From Bacillus sp. AFS006103 (lineage in GTDB: Bacteria > Bacillota > Bacilli > Bacillales > Cytobacillaceae), in NCBI GenBank assembly GCA_002559145.1, contig NTXX01000036.1, positions 67,142 through 131,141 of the forward strand: a stretch of DNA of 64,000 bases, given 5' to 3'. Below the pieces are notes generated by a model. The model had not been told where the DNA came from, did no database searches, and was given only the letters and a program-made list of their open reading frames with translations. The position numbers and the translations under genes were made by a program. Position 1 is the stretch's first letter, and every line of letters starts with the position of its first letter. This document shows positions 34,094 to 43,297 of the stretch, piece by piece.

Positions 34094-34897
34094 CTAAAAT
34101 ACATAATTACAAAGCTTGCCGATCTTCTCTACTTCCACTGAAACGATGTCACCAGATTTCATGGGACAACTGCCAGCAGGTGAACCAGTAGCCAAAACAT
34201 CACCAGGCTCCAGTGTCATAATTTGTGAAACCCAACTGATAAGGAAAGGAATGGATAATGACATCTGGTTCGTATTACCATCTTGTACGACCTTGCCGTT
34301 TAAAGTTGTAACTATACGTAAATTGGTTGGATCTATACCTGTCACAAGACACGGACCCAACGGACCAAAAGTGTCAAAGCCTTTGCCTCGTGTAAACTGT
34401 GGATCTTTTTTCGTAAGATCTCTTGCTGTTACATCGTTAAATATAGTACAGCCAAATACATAATCCAATGCATCTTCTTCTTTAATATTTTTGCCACGTT
34501 TGCCAATAACCAGTGCTACTTCTCCTTCCATTTCCACCTGCTGCGTTAAGTTATTTGACGGAAGAATAATCTCCCCCCGGTCTGGAATCAAGGAAGAGGT
34601 AGGTTTTAAAAATAAAAAAGGTTCTTTGAGATTGGCTGTCCCCCCGGTCTCTTTTGCGTGTGCTGCATATGTCCATCCGAAATTAACCACTTTTGAGGGG
34701 TTTACCGGCTCTAGTATTTTCACATCATCATATTTAACTCTTACACCGTCAAATTTTAGTTGATTGTCTACAATTTCAGTAAAATTACTAGTCAATTGTA
34801 AAATTTCATCATCTTCAAGTATTCCGTAAAATATTCTGCCGTTACCATTTTGATAACGAACGATTGTTTGTGTTCTTTGTAGCAATTGCATTACCAT
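34094..34897 (-). CDS. Fumarylacetoacetate hydrolase (FAH) family enzyme, candidate oxaloacetate decarboxylase
   Basis: The 267-residue protein carries the FAH core: VNFGWTYAAHAKE (about 72-84), the metal-binding ExE in EMEGEVALVIG (about 122-132), and the conserved ARDL...KGFDTFGPLGPC and GDVLATGSPAG motifs. FAH members are hydrolases, hydratases or decarboxylases of beta-keto acids; FAHD1 decarboxylates oxaloacetate. Here it sits behind a citrate-type transporter next to the citrate lyase operon, where no oxaloacetate decarboxylase or malic enzyme gene is visible. I infer that it may remove the oxaloacetate produced by citrate lyase. GGAG eight bases upstream supports the start. Confidence 0.8.
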   Translation of the reverse strand: MVMQLLQRTQTIVRYQNGNGRIFYGILEDDEILQLTSNFTEIVDNQLKFDGVRVKYDDVKILEPVNPSKVVNFGWTYAAHAKETGGTANLKEPFLFLKPTSSLIPDRGEIILPSNNLTQQVEMEGEVALVIGKRGKNIKEEDALDYVFGCTIFNDVTARDLTKKDPQFTRGKGFDTFGPLGPCLVTGIDPTNLRIVTTLNGKVVQDGNTNQMSLSIPFLISWVSQIMTLEPGDVLATGSPAGSCPMKSGDIVSVEVEKIGKLCNYVF

Positions 34898-34909
34898 TTT
34901 TTTTAACTC

Positions 34910-35098
34910 CTATCTAATTAATTGTAGTTCTTTTTGATTAAGATTTACATCTAATGGTGAAGTTGGTTCAAGGTAAACCATCTCAGTTAGGATCTTATAG
35001 CCATGAATAGTATTATAAGCTTCTCTAGCTTCATTTTCCGTATCGTATTCATATATTTTAGAGCATCTTCCATCTGAAAACACTGTGATAACCCACAT
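34910..35098 (-). CDS. Small conserved-looking protein of the citrate cluster, function unknown
   Basis: The 62-residue product (MWVITVFSDGRCSKIYEYDT...) has alternating hydrophobic residues suggesting a small beta-rich fold and one helix (ENEAREAYNTIHGYK). AAGGAGAGG precedes the ATG, and 12 bases separate it from the FAH-family gene, so the two are one transcript. I do not recognise the family. It might be a small accessory of the FAH enzyme or the transporter. Confidence 0.6.
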   Translation of the reverse strand: MWVITVFSDGRCSKIYEYDTENEAREAYNTIHGYKILTEMVYLEPTSPLDVNLNQKELQLIR

Positions 35099-35127
35099 AT
35101 AAAAGCACCTCTCCTTTTTATAATGAT

Positions 35128-35167
35128 AAAAAACAAGGCTGTGAAGGATGTAGATTCCCAGCCTTGT
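35128..35167 (-). terminator. Terminator/attenuator between the transporter and FAH genes
   Basis: On the minus strand ACAAGGCTG pairs with CAGCCTTGT around a 17-base loop and is followed by six T residues. It lies 19 bases after the transporter stop and 30 before the next start. Downstream expression may therefore rely on read-through. Confidence 0.75.
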
Positions 35168-35185
35168 CTGCTATTTTTGTACAGC

Positions 35186-36547
35186 TTACTTTGCCCACAG
35201 TCCAAAGAAAAGGCTTGCAAGTACAAGGATGATAGCTCCACCCAAACGGGTAGCTAACTGAGCATAGGACATTAAAATCATTCGATTAGATGCGCCTAAT
35301 ATTTCAAGATCACCCGATCCTCCGCGGTTAACGTGACATAAACCTCCGGCGATTGCTGCTTCAATTTCATAGAATCCAACCACTTTTGCAAATAACCAAC
35401 TTCCAATTACAGCTCCAAAAACTGTAAATAAACAGATAACGGCCGTTTGAAGTGATAGTGCATGGACTAATGCGCTAAAATCGGTATAAGTGACCCCAAC
35501 ACCTGCTAAGAAGACGAATAACATTTTACCCATCATAAATTCATTAACTTTTTTAACCCCATCTTTTGCACGTTGTGGAATGATATCAAGTGCATTAGCG
35601 ATTATTAATAGAACGACCATATAAGCGTAAGGGTGAATAGAGAATGGACCGATTTTTGGAATTAAACCAACTCCAATTACATTTGCTAAACCAAAGAAAC
35701 CAACTGCAACAAGTAAACCAAAGCCAGCATCTTCCATCGTTGCAGTATTTTTTTCTTTTGCCCCGTTCTTTTTCTCAGTAATTTGCCCTTTAATTAATTC
35801 GCCATTTCCTGTCCATTTCGGCACTTTCTTTCCAATGCCATTTAATAGAGCACCTACCATAATCGCGAAAATATTAGCAATCGTTAGGATTGTAATGGCA
35901 GAAGAATACCAGATTTTAGGATCCTTGCCAGTAACCTGTCCCCAAATTTGGCTCATTGGAATGGCACCAGCACCATTTCCTCCGCCCATGATTGGTAGTG
36001 CATAATTCATGATTACATCTTTATAATTGACACCTACAATCAATCCACCAACAATTGCCATGATAAAGGCAACAGCGGTACCAACAAGAACTAATGGGAT
36101 AAATCCCCCGATTGCTTTAGCTAGAAACTTTCGATTAATAGAAAGAATAGAACTTGTGATAATGACGGCAATAAAGAAGTCAAGCATCCCCATATCATCG
36201 AAAAGAGTCCTAACTCCACCAGCTACATCCTCCGAAATGACTCCTGTAGATACCAAATAGGAAGCGCCCAAGAAAGCAAGCAGGGAACCGCCGCCAAGAT
36301 AATCCTTCCAGATTGGAAGAGTGTCGCCAACTTTTCCAAAGAAAAAGCCAACAACAATTAAAACGAGAACATCCCCGGCAAAGCTTACAGGGAAAGATTT
36401 CGTCATTGTTCCTGAAGCAAAAATAAGTGCACCGGCAAACCATGCCCATAAAGGCAAACCGTACATATTATAGTTTATAAAGCTTGTTTTTGTAGAGGTC
36501 GCTGTCGTTACCTCTTCGAATACCGGTACTTCTTTTCTTAATCCCAT
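35186..36547 (-). CDS. 2-hydroxycarboxylate transporter (2-HCT) family, citrate/malate carrier
   Basis: The 453-residue carrier has about eleven membrane segments and the two pseudo-symmetric GGxG re-entrant loops of the 2-HCT family. These are PIMGGGNGAGAIPMSQIWG (about 188-206) and CHVNRGGSGDLEILGASNRM (about 405-424). CitS, CitP, MaeP and CimH belong here; they move citrate, malate or exchange them for lactate or acetate. GGAGG precedes the ATG. Its neighbours, a CitA/CitB-like two-component system and the citrate lyase genes, point to citrate. A cre-like site lies upstream. Confidence 0.9.
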   Translation of the reverse strand: MGLRKEVPVFEEVTTATSTKTSFINYNMYGLPLWAWFAGALIFASGTMTKSFPVSFAGDVLVLIVVGFFFGKVGDTLPIWKDYLGGGSLLAFLGASYLVSTGVISEDVAGGVRTLFDDMGMLDFFIAVIITSSILSINRKFLAKAIGGFIPLVLVGTAVAFIMAIVGGLIVGVNYKDVIMNYALPIMGGGNGAGAIPMSQIWGQVTGKDPKIWYSSAITILTIANIFAIMVGALLNGIGKKVPKWTGNGELIKGQITEKKNGAKEKNTATMEDAGFGLLVAVGFFGLANVIGVGLIPKIGPFSIHPYAYMVVLLIIANALDIIPQRAKDGVKKVNEFMMGKMLFVFLAGVGVTYTDFSALVHALSLQTAVICLFTVFGAVIGSWLFAKVVGFYEIEAAIAGGLCHVNRGGSGDLEILGASNRMILMSYAQLATRLGGAIILVLASLFFGLWAK

Positions 36548-36671
36548 TGATATTCCTCCTAAGTTTTTTTCAATTAGTTTAAGTAAGAATGATTACAATT
36601 GTTGATCCAGATCTACTAGGTTGGATAACGGCAACAACAAATAGATGATAGCTTATTAGGCGATAAAGGTT

Positions 36672-36685
36672 AGAAACCGTTTACA
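36672..36685. promoter_or_regulatory. Candidate CcpA cre site upstream of the 2-HCT carrier
   Basis: AGAAACCGTTTACA matches 12 of 14 positions of the cre consensus, 125 bases before the carrier's start codon. Carbon repression is usual for Bacillus citrate transporters; binding here is inferred. Confidence 0.4.
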
Positions 36686-36870
36686 AAGTAAGCCTGAAAG
36701 TATTCCACTGTCCTTCTCCTTTCCAGTTTTTTTAAAATTATTAAGCTAGGTATAAAATAGCAATATTAGTTTGAAAATTGAATCTTATAAAACTAAGAGT
36801 TAAAAAGATTATTATGATATATTTTGAACCTTTTGTTCATGATAAAAGCGAAACGGCCCGTAAATAAATA

Positions 36871-36898
36871 AAAAGGATGGTAAATTTACCATCCTTTT
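36871..36898. terminator. Perfect 28-bp palindrome terminator
   Basis: The two 14-base halves (AAAAGGATGGTAAA and its complement) pair perfectly, and both ends are A/T runs. It can serve as terminator on the minus strand after the response regulator gene, whose stop is 10 bases away. Confidence 0.8.
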
Positions 36899-36908
36899 AA
36901 CTAGTAAC

Positions 36909-37613
36909 CTATTTTTTTCGATAGATTCTCTCGGGTCGTCCAACCTCACCATAAGACAAATCTGCTCCAATTTGGTCTTTTGCCACAAGGTACTCTAAAT
37001 ACCGACGAGCAGTGGGACGACTAATCCCAATTTTCTTGGCAAGCCTTTCTGCATTTAGACCTTCATCTGTATGATCTAATACTTCTGTCACTTTTTGTAA
37101 TGTGATCTTATCAATTCCTTTTGGAAGATAAGAATTAAGCTGTTCTTTTTGTCTATCCATTAATTCATCAATTTCTTCTTGGTTTACATTATGATTTTCT
37201 TTTTGGATCCTTTTTAATTTACTATGAAACTCTTGATATTTTTCAAGAGAATTTTTCAAACGTTCAAAGACTAAAGGTTTGACGATAAAATCAAAAACGC
37301 CACTGCGTAGAGCTTCTTTGACAGAGCTAATTTCTCGAGATGCTGTAATCATAATAACATCTGTTTCGTGAAAGTCCTGGCGTATAACTTCTAAAAACTC
37401 CAATCCGTTCATATCGGGAAAATAGATATCTAATAACACTAAGTCGGGACGAAGAATGGCTAACTGATCTCTTGCCTCCTGCCCATCTGTGGCTATGCCA
37501 ATGACTTGGTAGCCAGGAACTTTTTCCATCAGCCGGCGGTTGATTTCTGCAATTCGCACATCGTCTTCTATGATTAATACGGAAATTTCCTCACTTTGAT
37601 GTTGGTAAGCCAT
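36909..37613 (-). CDS. Response regulator of the CitB/DcuR family
   Basis: AGGAGG selects the ATG at 37613, giving 234 residues. The receiver domain shows the acidic pair LIIEDDVRI, the phospho-acceptor in LVLLDIYFPDMNG (about residue 61), and the conserved Thr/Lys (MITAS, FIVKP). The C-terminal part has an unusual winged or two-step HTH (GLNAERLAKKIGISRPTARRYLEYL). This is the CitB/DcuR/MalR type that activates citrate or C4-dicarboxylate genes. It lies 19 bases after the sensor kinase gene. The expected targets are the carrier at 35-36.5 kb and the divergent citC-G operon. Confidence 0.88.
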   Translation of the reverse strand: MAYQHQSEEISVLIIEDDVRIAEINRRLMEKVPGYQVIGIATDGQEARDQLAILRPDLVLLDIYFPDMNGLEFLEVIRQDFHETDVIMITASREISSVKEALRSGVFDFIVKPLVFERLKNSLEKYQEFHSKLKRIQKENHNVNQEEIDELMDRQKEQLNSYLPKGIDKITLQKVTEVLDHTDEGLNAERLAKKIGISRPTARRYLEYLVAKDQIGADLSYGEVGRPERIYRKK

Positions 37614-37632
37614 CAGGGATCCTCCTAATATA

Positions 37633-39210
37633 CTATGATTTTGGAATAATAACGGTAAAAACTGATCCACCTTCAGGGTTAGGTGTATATGAAATATATC
37701 CATTTAATTTCTTTATGATTTTTTCTACTAAAAAGAGACCAACACCGTGATTTTCCAACTTTTTAGTAGAAAAACCTCTTTCAAAGATTTTATCTTCGAT
37801 TTCCGGTGCAATACCAATTCCTGAATCTTCAACTTCTAGTATTAAATCGTTTCCAAAATCGGAAAAGTAAATTTTTATATTTTTTGCTTTAGCTCCAGGT
37901 TTCATTACTGCTTCCATTGCATTATCAATGAGATTTCCGATTATGGTTGTCAAACTGTCACGTTCAATACCTTCTGGGATTTCTTTGAAACTACTTTCCC
38001 GATCAATATCGAAATGAATTTTTAATTCATTTGCCTGATTAAATTTACCGATTAACAACCCACCGATCATGACATCGGAAATTTCTTGCTTAATGAAATT
38101 CAATAGGTTCTGATGAATATCAAATTCTCGGGCAATGAAATCAATCGCTTCTTGGTACGACTGAAGCTGTATAAGTCCTGAAATCATATAGAGCTTGTTT
38201 GAATACTCATGTGTTTGAGCACGTAAAGCTTCTGAATATTGTCTAACCTGTGCGAGCTCCTGTGTAAGTCGAGATAGTTCGGATTTCCTTCGGAAACTAG
38301 AGACCCAGCCAGTTATATTTCCTCTTTCAGACATTATTGGTAGGTAATTAGCAATAAAGAATTCATCATTAAGAGAAAATTCCTTGTCCGTTACTGCTTC
38401 CCCTTTTTCAATGATTTCTAACAAAGGGGAGTAAGGTGAAATATCTAAGATGTTCGCCCTAAGGACATCCCTTTCATTTGGCCATTGGAGCATATTTATG
38501 GCTTGTTGATTAACCATAGTAATGGTTCCATTCAAATTTACCGCAACTATCCCTTCTTTGACTGATTCCAAAACGGCCTTATTCTCTTGATATAATTGGG
38601 TGATTTCTTCCGGCTCTAATCCAAGGATTGCTCGCTTCATACCACGAGCGATTAGCAGTGCACCAATAATACCAACAAGAATAACGCCCAAAGAGATCAG
38701 AATGATTTTTTTACGATAATTCATCGCAATGTCATCAACATCTTGAAGTGAGTAACCTACCGCTACAATTCCAATTATTTTCCCATTTTGATTATAGATA
38801 GGGACTATTCCCCTTAAGGATGGTCCTAGAGTGCCTTTTTCCTGCGAAATAATATACTTTCCTTTTAATGCCTCGTTATTATCTTTACCGACCATGCTTT
38901 CGCCAATCCGGTCAGGAACGGGGTGGGAGTAACGTTTTTTTTCTGTATTACCAACAACGACAAACTCTGCGCCAGTTTGCTTTCGGATTTTTTCAGCTAT
39001 AGGTTGAATGATTTTTGAGGGGTCCTTTTCCGAAAACGCTTGCTTAATTTCAGGAATAGAAGCCACAGTTTCGGCAATCGATAGGACCCTATCCCCAAGT
39101 TGGTTGGTTAAGGAACTTGAAATTAACGAATGGAAATAAAAGCTAAATACAAGAATGATGAATAACAGTAAGGATAAAATTAATAATGATAACTTCGTTT
39201 GTAATCGCAT
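37633..39210 (-). CDS. Sensor histidine kinase of the CitA/DcuS family
   Basis: The 525-residue kinase has a first membrane segment (about 7-29), an extracytoplasmic sCache/PAS domain (about 35-165, with the YSHPVPDRIG and GTLGPSLRGIVPI ligand motifs), and a second membrane segment (about 170-190). A cytoplasmic PAS domain follows, then the H-box RAQTHEYSNKLYMISGLIQL and HATPase boxes (NLIDNAMEAV, GIGIAPE, GVGLFLVEKI). CitA-type domains bind citrate or malate directly. It is divergent from citC and co-transcribed with the response regulator. Confidence 0.9.
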   Translation of the reverse strand: MRLQTKLSLLILSLLLFIILVFSFYFHSLISSSLTNQLGDRVLSIAETVASIPEIKQAFSEKDPSKIIQPIAEKIRKQTGAEFVVVGNTEKKRYSHPVPDRIGESMVGKDNNEALKGKYIISQEKGTLGPSLRGIVPIYNQNGKIIGIVAVGYSLQDVDDIAMNYRKKIILISLGVILVGIIGALLIARGMKRAILGLEPEEITQLYQENKAVLESVKEGIVAVNLNGTITMVNQQAINMLQWPNERDVLRANILDISPYSPLLEIIEKGEAVTDKEFSLNDEFFIANYLPIMSERGNITGWVSSFRRKSELSRLTQELAQVRQYSEALRAQTHEYSNKLYMISGLIQLQSYQEAIDFIAREFDIHQNLLNFIKQEISDVMIGGLLIGKFNQANELKIHFDIDRESSFKEIPEGIERDSLTTIIGNLIDNAMEAVMKPGAKAKNIKIYFSDFGNDLILEVEDSGIGIAPEIEDKIFERGFSTKKLENHGVGLFLVEKIIKKLNGYISYTPNPEGGSVFTVIIPKS

Positions 39211-39354
39211 TCATAGCTCCTCTTCGATGTGTTTTTCCGTTGAACAAAAGGTACTTAATTCACATAAATAAACTTATTGGCGCTTAATTATATAATCTAT
39301 ATCAATGAAATTAAATGAGTTAGTATAAATTATACACAAAATTAAGAGACATAT

Positions 39355-39383
39355 TTGACAATTTTATGAAGGAGGAATGTATT
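39355..39383 (+). promoter_or_regulatory. Putative promoter of the citC-G operon
   Basis: TTGACA (39355-39360) and TGTATT (39378-39383) are 17 bases apart, about 60 bases before the citC start. The -35 is perfect and the -10 weak, as expected for an activated promoter. Confidence 0.5.
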
Positions 39384-39446
39384 TAGTCATATCGCAAAAT
39401 AGAAAAATATTTTTGTAGAATAATACAAACAGTGGGGAATTTAAAG

Positions 39447-40514
39447 ATGTGGTATGACACTTTTAGTAAACAAACTGTAAACCTTCAAGTAGAGGCAGAA
39501 AGGATTCAACTTGAAGAATTCTTAAAAAGGCAGAATTTAGCACTGGATCCTGAGGTTGACTATACCATTGCCTTTTTTGAAAACGAGAAGATGGTTGCGA
39601 CAGGTTCTCTCGGAGGGAAAATCTTAAAATGCATAGCTGTAGATGAAGAATATCAGAACATGGGGTTATCTGCCAAACTTGTCACCGATCTGATCCATGA
39701 GGCTTGCTCAAGGGGAAGGACACATCTCTTTATCTATACGAAGCCAGAGAATAAGAATATCTTTACCGACTTGGGCTTTTATCCAATTGTCGAGATTCCT
39801 ACAAAGGTGATCCTGATGGAGAACAGGCCGAATGGGATTAAAAACTGTCTGAATCAACTCGTTAAGGAGAAAAAAGATAGTATATCTGATATTAGTAATA
39901 ACACAAGTACAGGGGCGGTGGTTGTGAATTGCAACCCATTTACTTTAGGTCATCGGTACCTAATCGAGTACGCAGCATCCAAATGTCAAATACTCCACGT
40001 CTTCGTTCTCGAGGAGGACAAGTCAATATTTCCGTCAGCCATCCGATACAGGCTGGTGAGAGAAGGAGTTCAACATCTCGATAATGTGGTTGTTCATCAG
40101 GGAAAGGACTATATCATATCGGAGGCAACTTTCCCATCCTACTTTATCAAAGAATATCAGGATATCGTTGAAACCCATGCAAAGCTAGACTTAGAAATAT
40201 TTAAAAGTTATATTGCACCTTCACTTGAAATTCAAAAAAGATTTGTTGGTGAGGAACCGTGCTGCAAAGTCACCGCTGCATATAACTCGGTCATGCAAGA
40301 GATTCTCCCCGCTCACGGTATAGAGGTTCAAATAATTCCGAGGCTAAGAGATGAGGGAATGCCAATAAGTGCCTCAAGAGTTAGAGAGTTAGTTGGTGAA
40401 GGAAAGCTTTCTGAAGTAAAAAAATTAGTACCTAACCATACATATGAATTTCTTTTATCAGCTGAGGCTGAGGTCATCATTCAACAGATTCAGTCAAATC
40501 ATAAAAAATATTAA
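39447..40514 (+). CDS. citC: [Citrate (pro-3S)-lyase] ligase CitC
   Basis: GGGGA eight bases upstream selects the ATG at 39447 (355 residues). The N-terminal 125 residues form a GNAT-like domain (CIAVDEEYQNMGLSAKLV). The C-terminal part is a nucleotidyltransferase with NCNPFTLGHRYLIEYAA (HxGH-like GHRY) and the ISASRVRELV motif. CitC acetylates the prosthetic group of citrate lyase with acetate and ATP, switching the enzyme on. It is the first gene of the cit operon, and citD follows after 16 bases. Confidence 0.93.
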   Translation: MWYDTFSKQTVNLQVEAERIQLEEFLKRQNLALDPEVDYTIAFFENEKMVATGSLGGKILKCIAVDEEYQNMGLSAKLVTDLIHEACSRGRTHLFIYTKPENKNIFTDLGFYPIVEIPTKVILMENRPNGIKNCLNQLVKEKKDSISDISNNTSTGAVVVNCNPFTLGHRYLIEYAASKCQILHVFVLEEDKSIFPSAIRYRLVREGVQHLDNVVVHQGKDYIISEATFPSYFIKEYQDIVETHAKLDLEIFKSYIAPSLEIQKRFVGEEPCCKVTAAYNSVMQEILPAHGIEVQIIPRLRDEGMPISASRVRELVGEGKLSEVKKLVPNHTYEFLLSAEAEVIIQQIQSNHKKY

Positions 40515-40530
40515 TAGGAGGTTGCTAAAA

Positions 40531-40845
40531 ATGTTGATGTTACTAGAAAAAGTAAAGATTGAAGAAGTAGGGATTGCAGGAACTCTTGAGTCAAGCGATA
40601 TCATTATCCAAATTGAAAAGAATGAAGGCAGAGGAATAGAACTTGAACTTAAAAGCACTGTCGAAAATCAATTTGGAAAACAGATTAAAAGGGTCATTAT
40701 CAATACGCTGCAAGAATTAGGGATAGAGGATGCCCTTGTGGTGGCTAAAGATAAAGGGGCCTTGGATTGTACGATCCGGGCCAGAGTTAAGACTGCTGTA
40801 GGCAGGGCCACCCATCAAAATTCTTTTCCATGGGAGGTAAGATAA
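40531..40845 (+). CDS. citD: Citrate lyase acyl carrier protein CitD (gamma subunit)
   Basis: The ATG at 40531, nine bases after GGAGG, gives 104 residues. The modification-site context AGTLESSDIIIQI near residue 15-27 contains the serine expected to carry the 2'-(5''-triphosphoribosyl)-3'-dephospho-CoA group. The C-terminal ALDCTIRARVKTAVGRA is conserved in CitD. The acyl carrier shuttles acetyl and citryl thioesters between CitF and CitE. The stop is directly followed by the citE start. Confidence 0.93.
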   Translation: MLMLLEKVKIEEVGIAGTLESSDIIIQIEKNEGRGIELELKSTVENQFGKQIKRVIINTLQELGIEDALVVAKDKGALDCTIRARVKTAVGRATHQNSFPWEVR

Positions 40846-41748
40846 ATGAGCAGACTTAGAAGAAGTATGTTATATGTTCCTGGTAACAATCCGGGTATGA
40901 TCAGAGATGCAAATATCTATGGAGCAGACTCAATTATGTTTGATCTGGAGGATTCTGTTTCTCTTAATGAAAAGGATTCAGCTAGACAATTAGTCTATGA
41001 AGCTCTAAGAACCATGGATTACGGACGGACGGAAATACTTGTGCGCGTGAATGGCTTAGATACACCATTTGGAAGAGACGACTTTGAAGCGATTGTCAGA
41101 GCAAAGCCTGATGCCATCCGTCTGCCCAAAACGGAAACACCCCAAGATGTTGAGGAAGCGGATGAATTAATTACTCGAATTGAAAGAGAAGCTGGGATGG
41201 AATATGGAACCATTAAGCTAATGGCTGCAATTGAAAGTGCGTTAGGGGTTATTAATGCCTATAAAATTGCAACAGCAAGTAAGCGGTTAATAGGTATCGC
41301 TATTGGTGCAGAGGATTTTGTAACAAATTTAAAAACAACAAGATCAAAAGAAGGCATTGAATTACTGACAGCAAGAAGCCAAATCCTCTTTGCTGCAAGG
41401 GCTGCCGGTATAGATGCTCTCGATACTGTTTTTTCTGATGTGGATGATGAAGAAGGATTTATCCAAGAAGTCAAACTGATTAAACAATTGGGATTTGACG
41501 GAAAATCCCTTATAAACCCAAGACAAATTAATATTGTCCATACTATCTATTCGCCAACTGAAGGTGAAATTAAGAAATCTTTTGCGGTGATTGCTGCAGC
41601 GAAAGAAGCTGAGCAGAAAGGATCGGGCGTTATTAGTCTGAACGGCAAAATGATTGATAAGCCAATTGTCGAAAGAGCGTACAGAGTACTTGAACTAGCT
41701 AAGGCTGTAAATAGTGTTAGCACAGAGGAGATGTTGCAATATGTTTAA
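40846..41748 (+). CDS. citE: Citrate lyase beta subunit CitE (citryl-ACP lyase)
   Basis: The 300-residue protein has the HpcH/HpaI aldolase-type TIM barrel of CitE: RRSMLYVPGNNPGM at the N-terminus, MFDLEDSVSLNEKD (metal and substrate acids), the RLPKTETPQDV stretch, and GFDGKSLINPRQI. It cleaves citryl-ACP to oxaloacetate and acetyl-ACP. GGGAGG lies before the ATG, and its 3' end overlaps citF by 8 bases, indicating translational coupling. Confidence 0.93.
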   Translation: MSRLRRSMLYVPGNNPGMIRDANIYGADSIMFDLEDSVSLNEKDSARQLVYEALRTMDYGRTEILVRVNGLDTPFGRDDFEAIVRAKPDAIRLPKTETPQDVEEADELITRIEREAGMEYGTIKLMAAIESALGVINAYKIATASKRLIGIAIGAEDFVTNLKTTRSKEGIELLTARSQILFAARAAGIDALDTVFSDVDDEEGFIQEVKLIKQLGFDGKSLINPRQINIVHTIYSPTEGEIKKSFAVIAAAKEAEQKGSGVISLNGKMIDKPIVERAYRVLELAKAVNSVSTEEMLQYV

Positions 41749-43297
41749 TACAATTGAGCGAAATATACCAGAAGAGATTTTCGGACTTGGAACTCTGCCG
41801 CTGTTTGATTCGAATGGATTGGTCAAGAATACGCAGCGATCTAAGGACCGCCTTAGAAATTCAGACCGAAATAAAATCCTGGATTCCCTTGAAACAGCAA
41901 TTAGGGAAACGGGTTTAAGAGACGGAATGACGATTTCCTTCCATCATCATTTCCGAAATGGAGATTATATCATTAATATGGTGCTTAACGCCATTGCAAG
42001 AATGGGAATTAAGGATCTTACCATTGCGCCAAGTTCTCTTATAGATATCCATGCACCTTTAATTAATCATATAAAAAATGGAGTGATCCGGAGGATTGAG
42101 ACGAGTGGACTACGAGGGGAATTGGCTGAGGCAATTTCGAACGGCTTGATGAACATTCCGGTTGTCATCAATTCCCATGGCGGAAGAGCCAGGGCGATTG
42201 CCTCGGGAGAATTGCCAATTGATGTTACCTTTTTAGGCGTACCGTCATGTGACCCTGCAGGCAATGCCAATGGATATTCCAGAGATAATTCTGCTGCATC
42301 TGAATGCGGTTCGCTTGGATATGCAAAAGTTGATGCCCAATATGCAAAAAAGGTTGTTTTAATTACAGATCATTTGGTTGAATACCCGAATACACCATTT
42401 GGTATTCCTGAATCTCATGTGGATTATATTGTGGTTGTGGATGCAATCGGCGATCCAAAAGGGATTATGTCAGGTGCAACCCGCTTTACCAAGAATCCTA
42501 AAGACTTGTTAATCGCTCAGAGTGCAGCAGATGTGATCGCCGCATCGGGTTATTTCGAAGACGGATTTTCGCTGCAAACAGGCTCTGGTGGTGCTTCCCT
42601 TGCTGTTACAAGATTTCTTAGAGAAAAAATGGTTGAGAGAAACATTATAGCGAGCTTTGCATTGGGTGGGATTACTGGACAAATGGTTGACCTACATGAG
42701 GAAGGATTAATTAAGAAGTTATTGGATGTACAAGGTTTTGACATAAAAGCAGTTGCTTCTCTTAAAAATAATCGCTTCCATCAGCAAATTTGTGCGGAGT
42801 ATTACGCCAGCCCTGATAATCAAGGAAGTGCGGTTAATCAATTAGATGTAACGGTATTAAGTGCATTAGAAATTGATCTTGATTTTAATGTGAATGTTAT
42901 CACAGGCTCAGACGGAGTGATCCGCGGAGCTTCAGGTGGACACAGTGATTCAGCCGCAGGAGCGGCCTGCTCAATTATTGTGGCACCACTTATCAGGGGC
43001 AGAATGCCATCCATTCTTGACAGAGTGCACACGGTCGTAACCCCTGGATGTTCGATTGATGTACTGGTTACAGAACAAGGGATTGCGGTTAATCCTCTAA
43101 GGAAGGATTTGTATAATAACCTTAAAAAAGCGAACCTGCCTGTCGTGTCTATTGAAGAGCTCAAGGCAAAGGCCAACCAAATCGTCGGAATTCCAGAGTC
43201 TATTAAGGTAGAAGACAATATTGTTGGTGTGGTTAAGTATCGGGATGGTTCAGTCATCGATGTCATTCATCAAGTGAAGAAGGACGCTTGGAAATGA
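41741..43297 (+). CDS. citF: Citrate lyase alpha subunit CitF (citrate:ACP transferase)
   Basis: The start ATG at 41741 overlaps the citE stop. The 518-residue product matches CitF throughout: GMTISFHHHFRNGDYIINMV near residue 65, the glycine-rich GGASLAVTRFL and FALGGITGQMVDL motifs, and GASGGHSDSAAGAACSIIVAP in the C-terminal half (in pieces). CitF transfers the acyl carrier from acetate to citrate. Together with CitD and CitE it forms the complete lyase. Confidence 0.93.
   Translation: MFNTIERNIPEEIFGLGTLPLFDSNGLVKNTQRSKDRLRNSDRNKILDSLETAIRETGLRDGMTISFHHHFRNGDYIINMVLNAIARMGIKDLTIAPSSLIDIHAPLINHIKNGVIRRIETSGLRGELAEAISNGLMNIPVVINSHGGRARAIASGELPIDVTFLGVPSCDPAGNANGYSRDNSAASECGSLGYAKVDAQYAKKVVLITDHLVEYPNTPFGIPESHVDYIVVVDAIGDPKGIMSGATRFTKNPKDLLIAQSAADVIAASGYFEDGFSLQTGSGGASLAVTRFLREKMVERNIIASFALGGITGQMVDLHEEGLIKKLLDVQGFDIKAVASLKNNRFHQQICAEYYASPDNQGSAVNQLDVTVLSALEIDLDFNVNVITGSDGVIRGASGGHSDSAAGAACSIIVAPLIRGRMPSILDRVHTVVTPGCSIDVLVTEQGIAVNPLRKDLYNNLKKANLPVVSIEELKAKANQIVGIPESIKVEDNIVGVVKYRDGSVIDVIHQVKKDAWK

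Noticed and set aside
39377..39418. 13-codon frame after GAAGGAGG upstream of citC
   Set aside because: The Shine-Dalgarno is one base from the ATG and the frame overlaps the predicted -10 element; more likely chance.
42838..43266. 142-codon minus-strand frame inside citF
   Set aside because: It is a shadow of the strongly coding citF frame with no ribosome-binding site or family resemblance.
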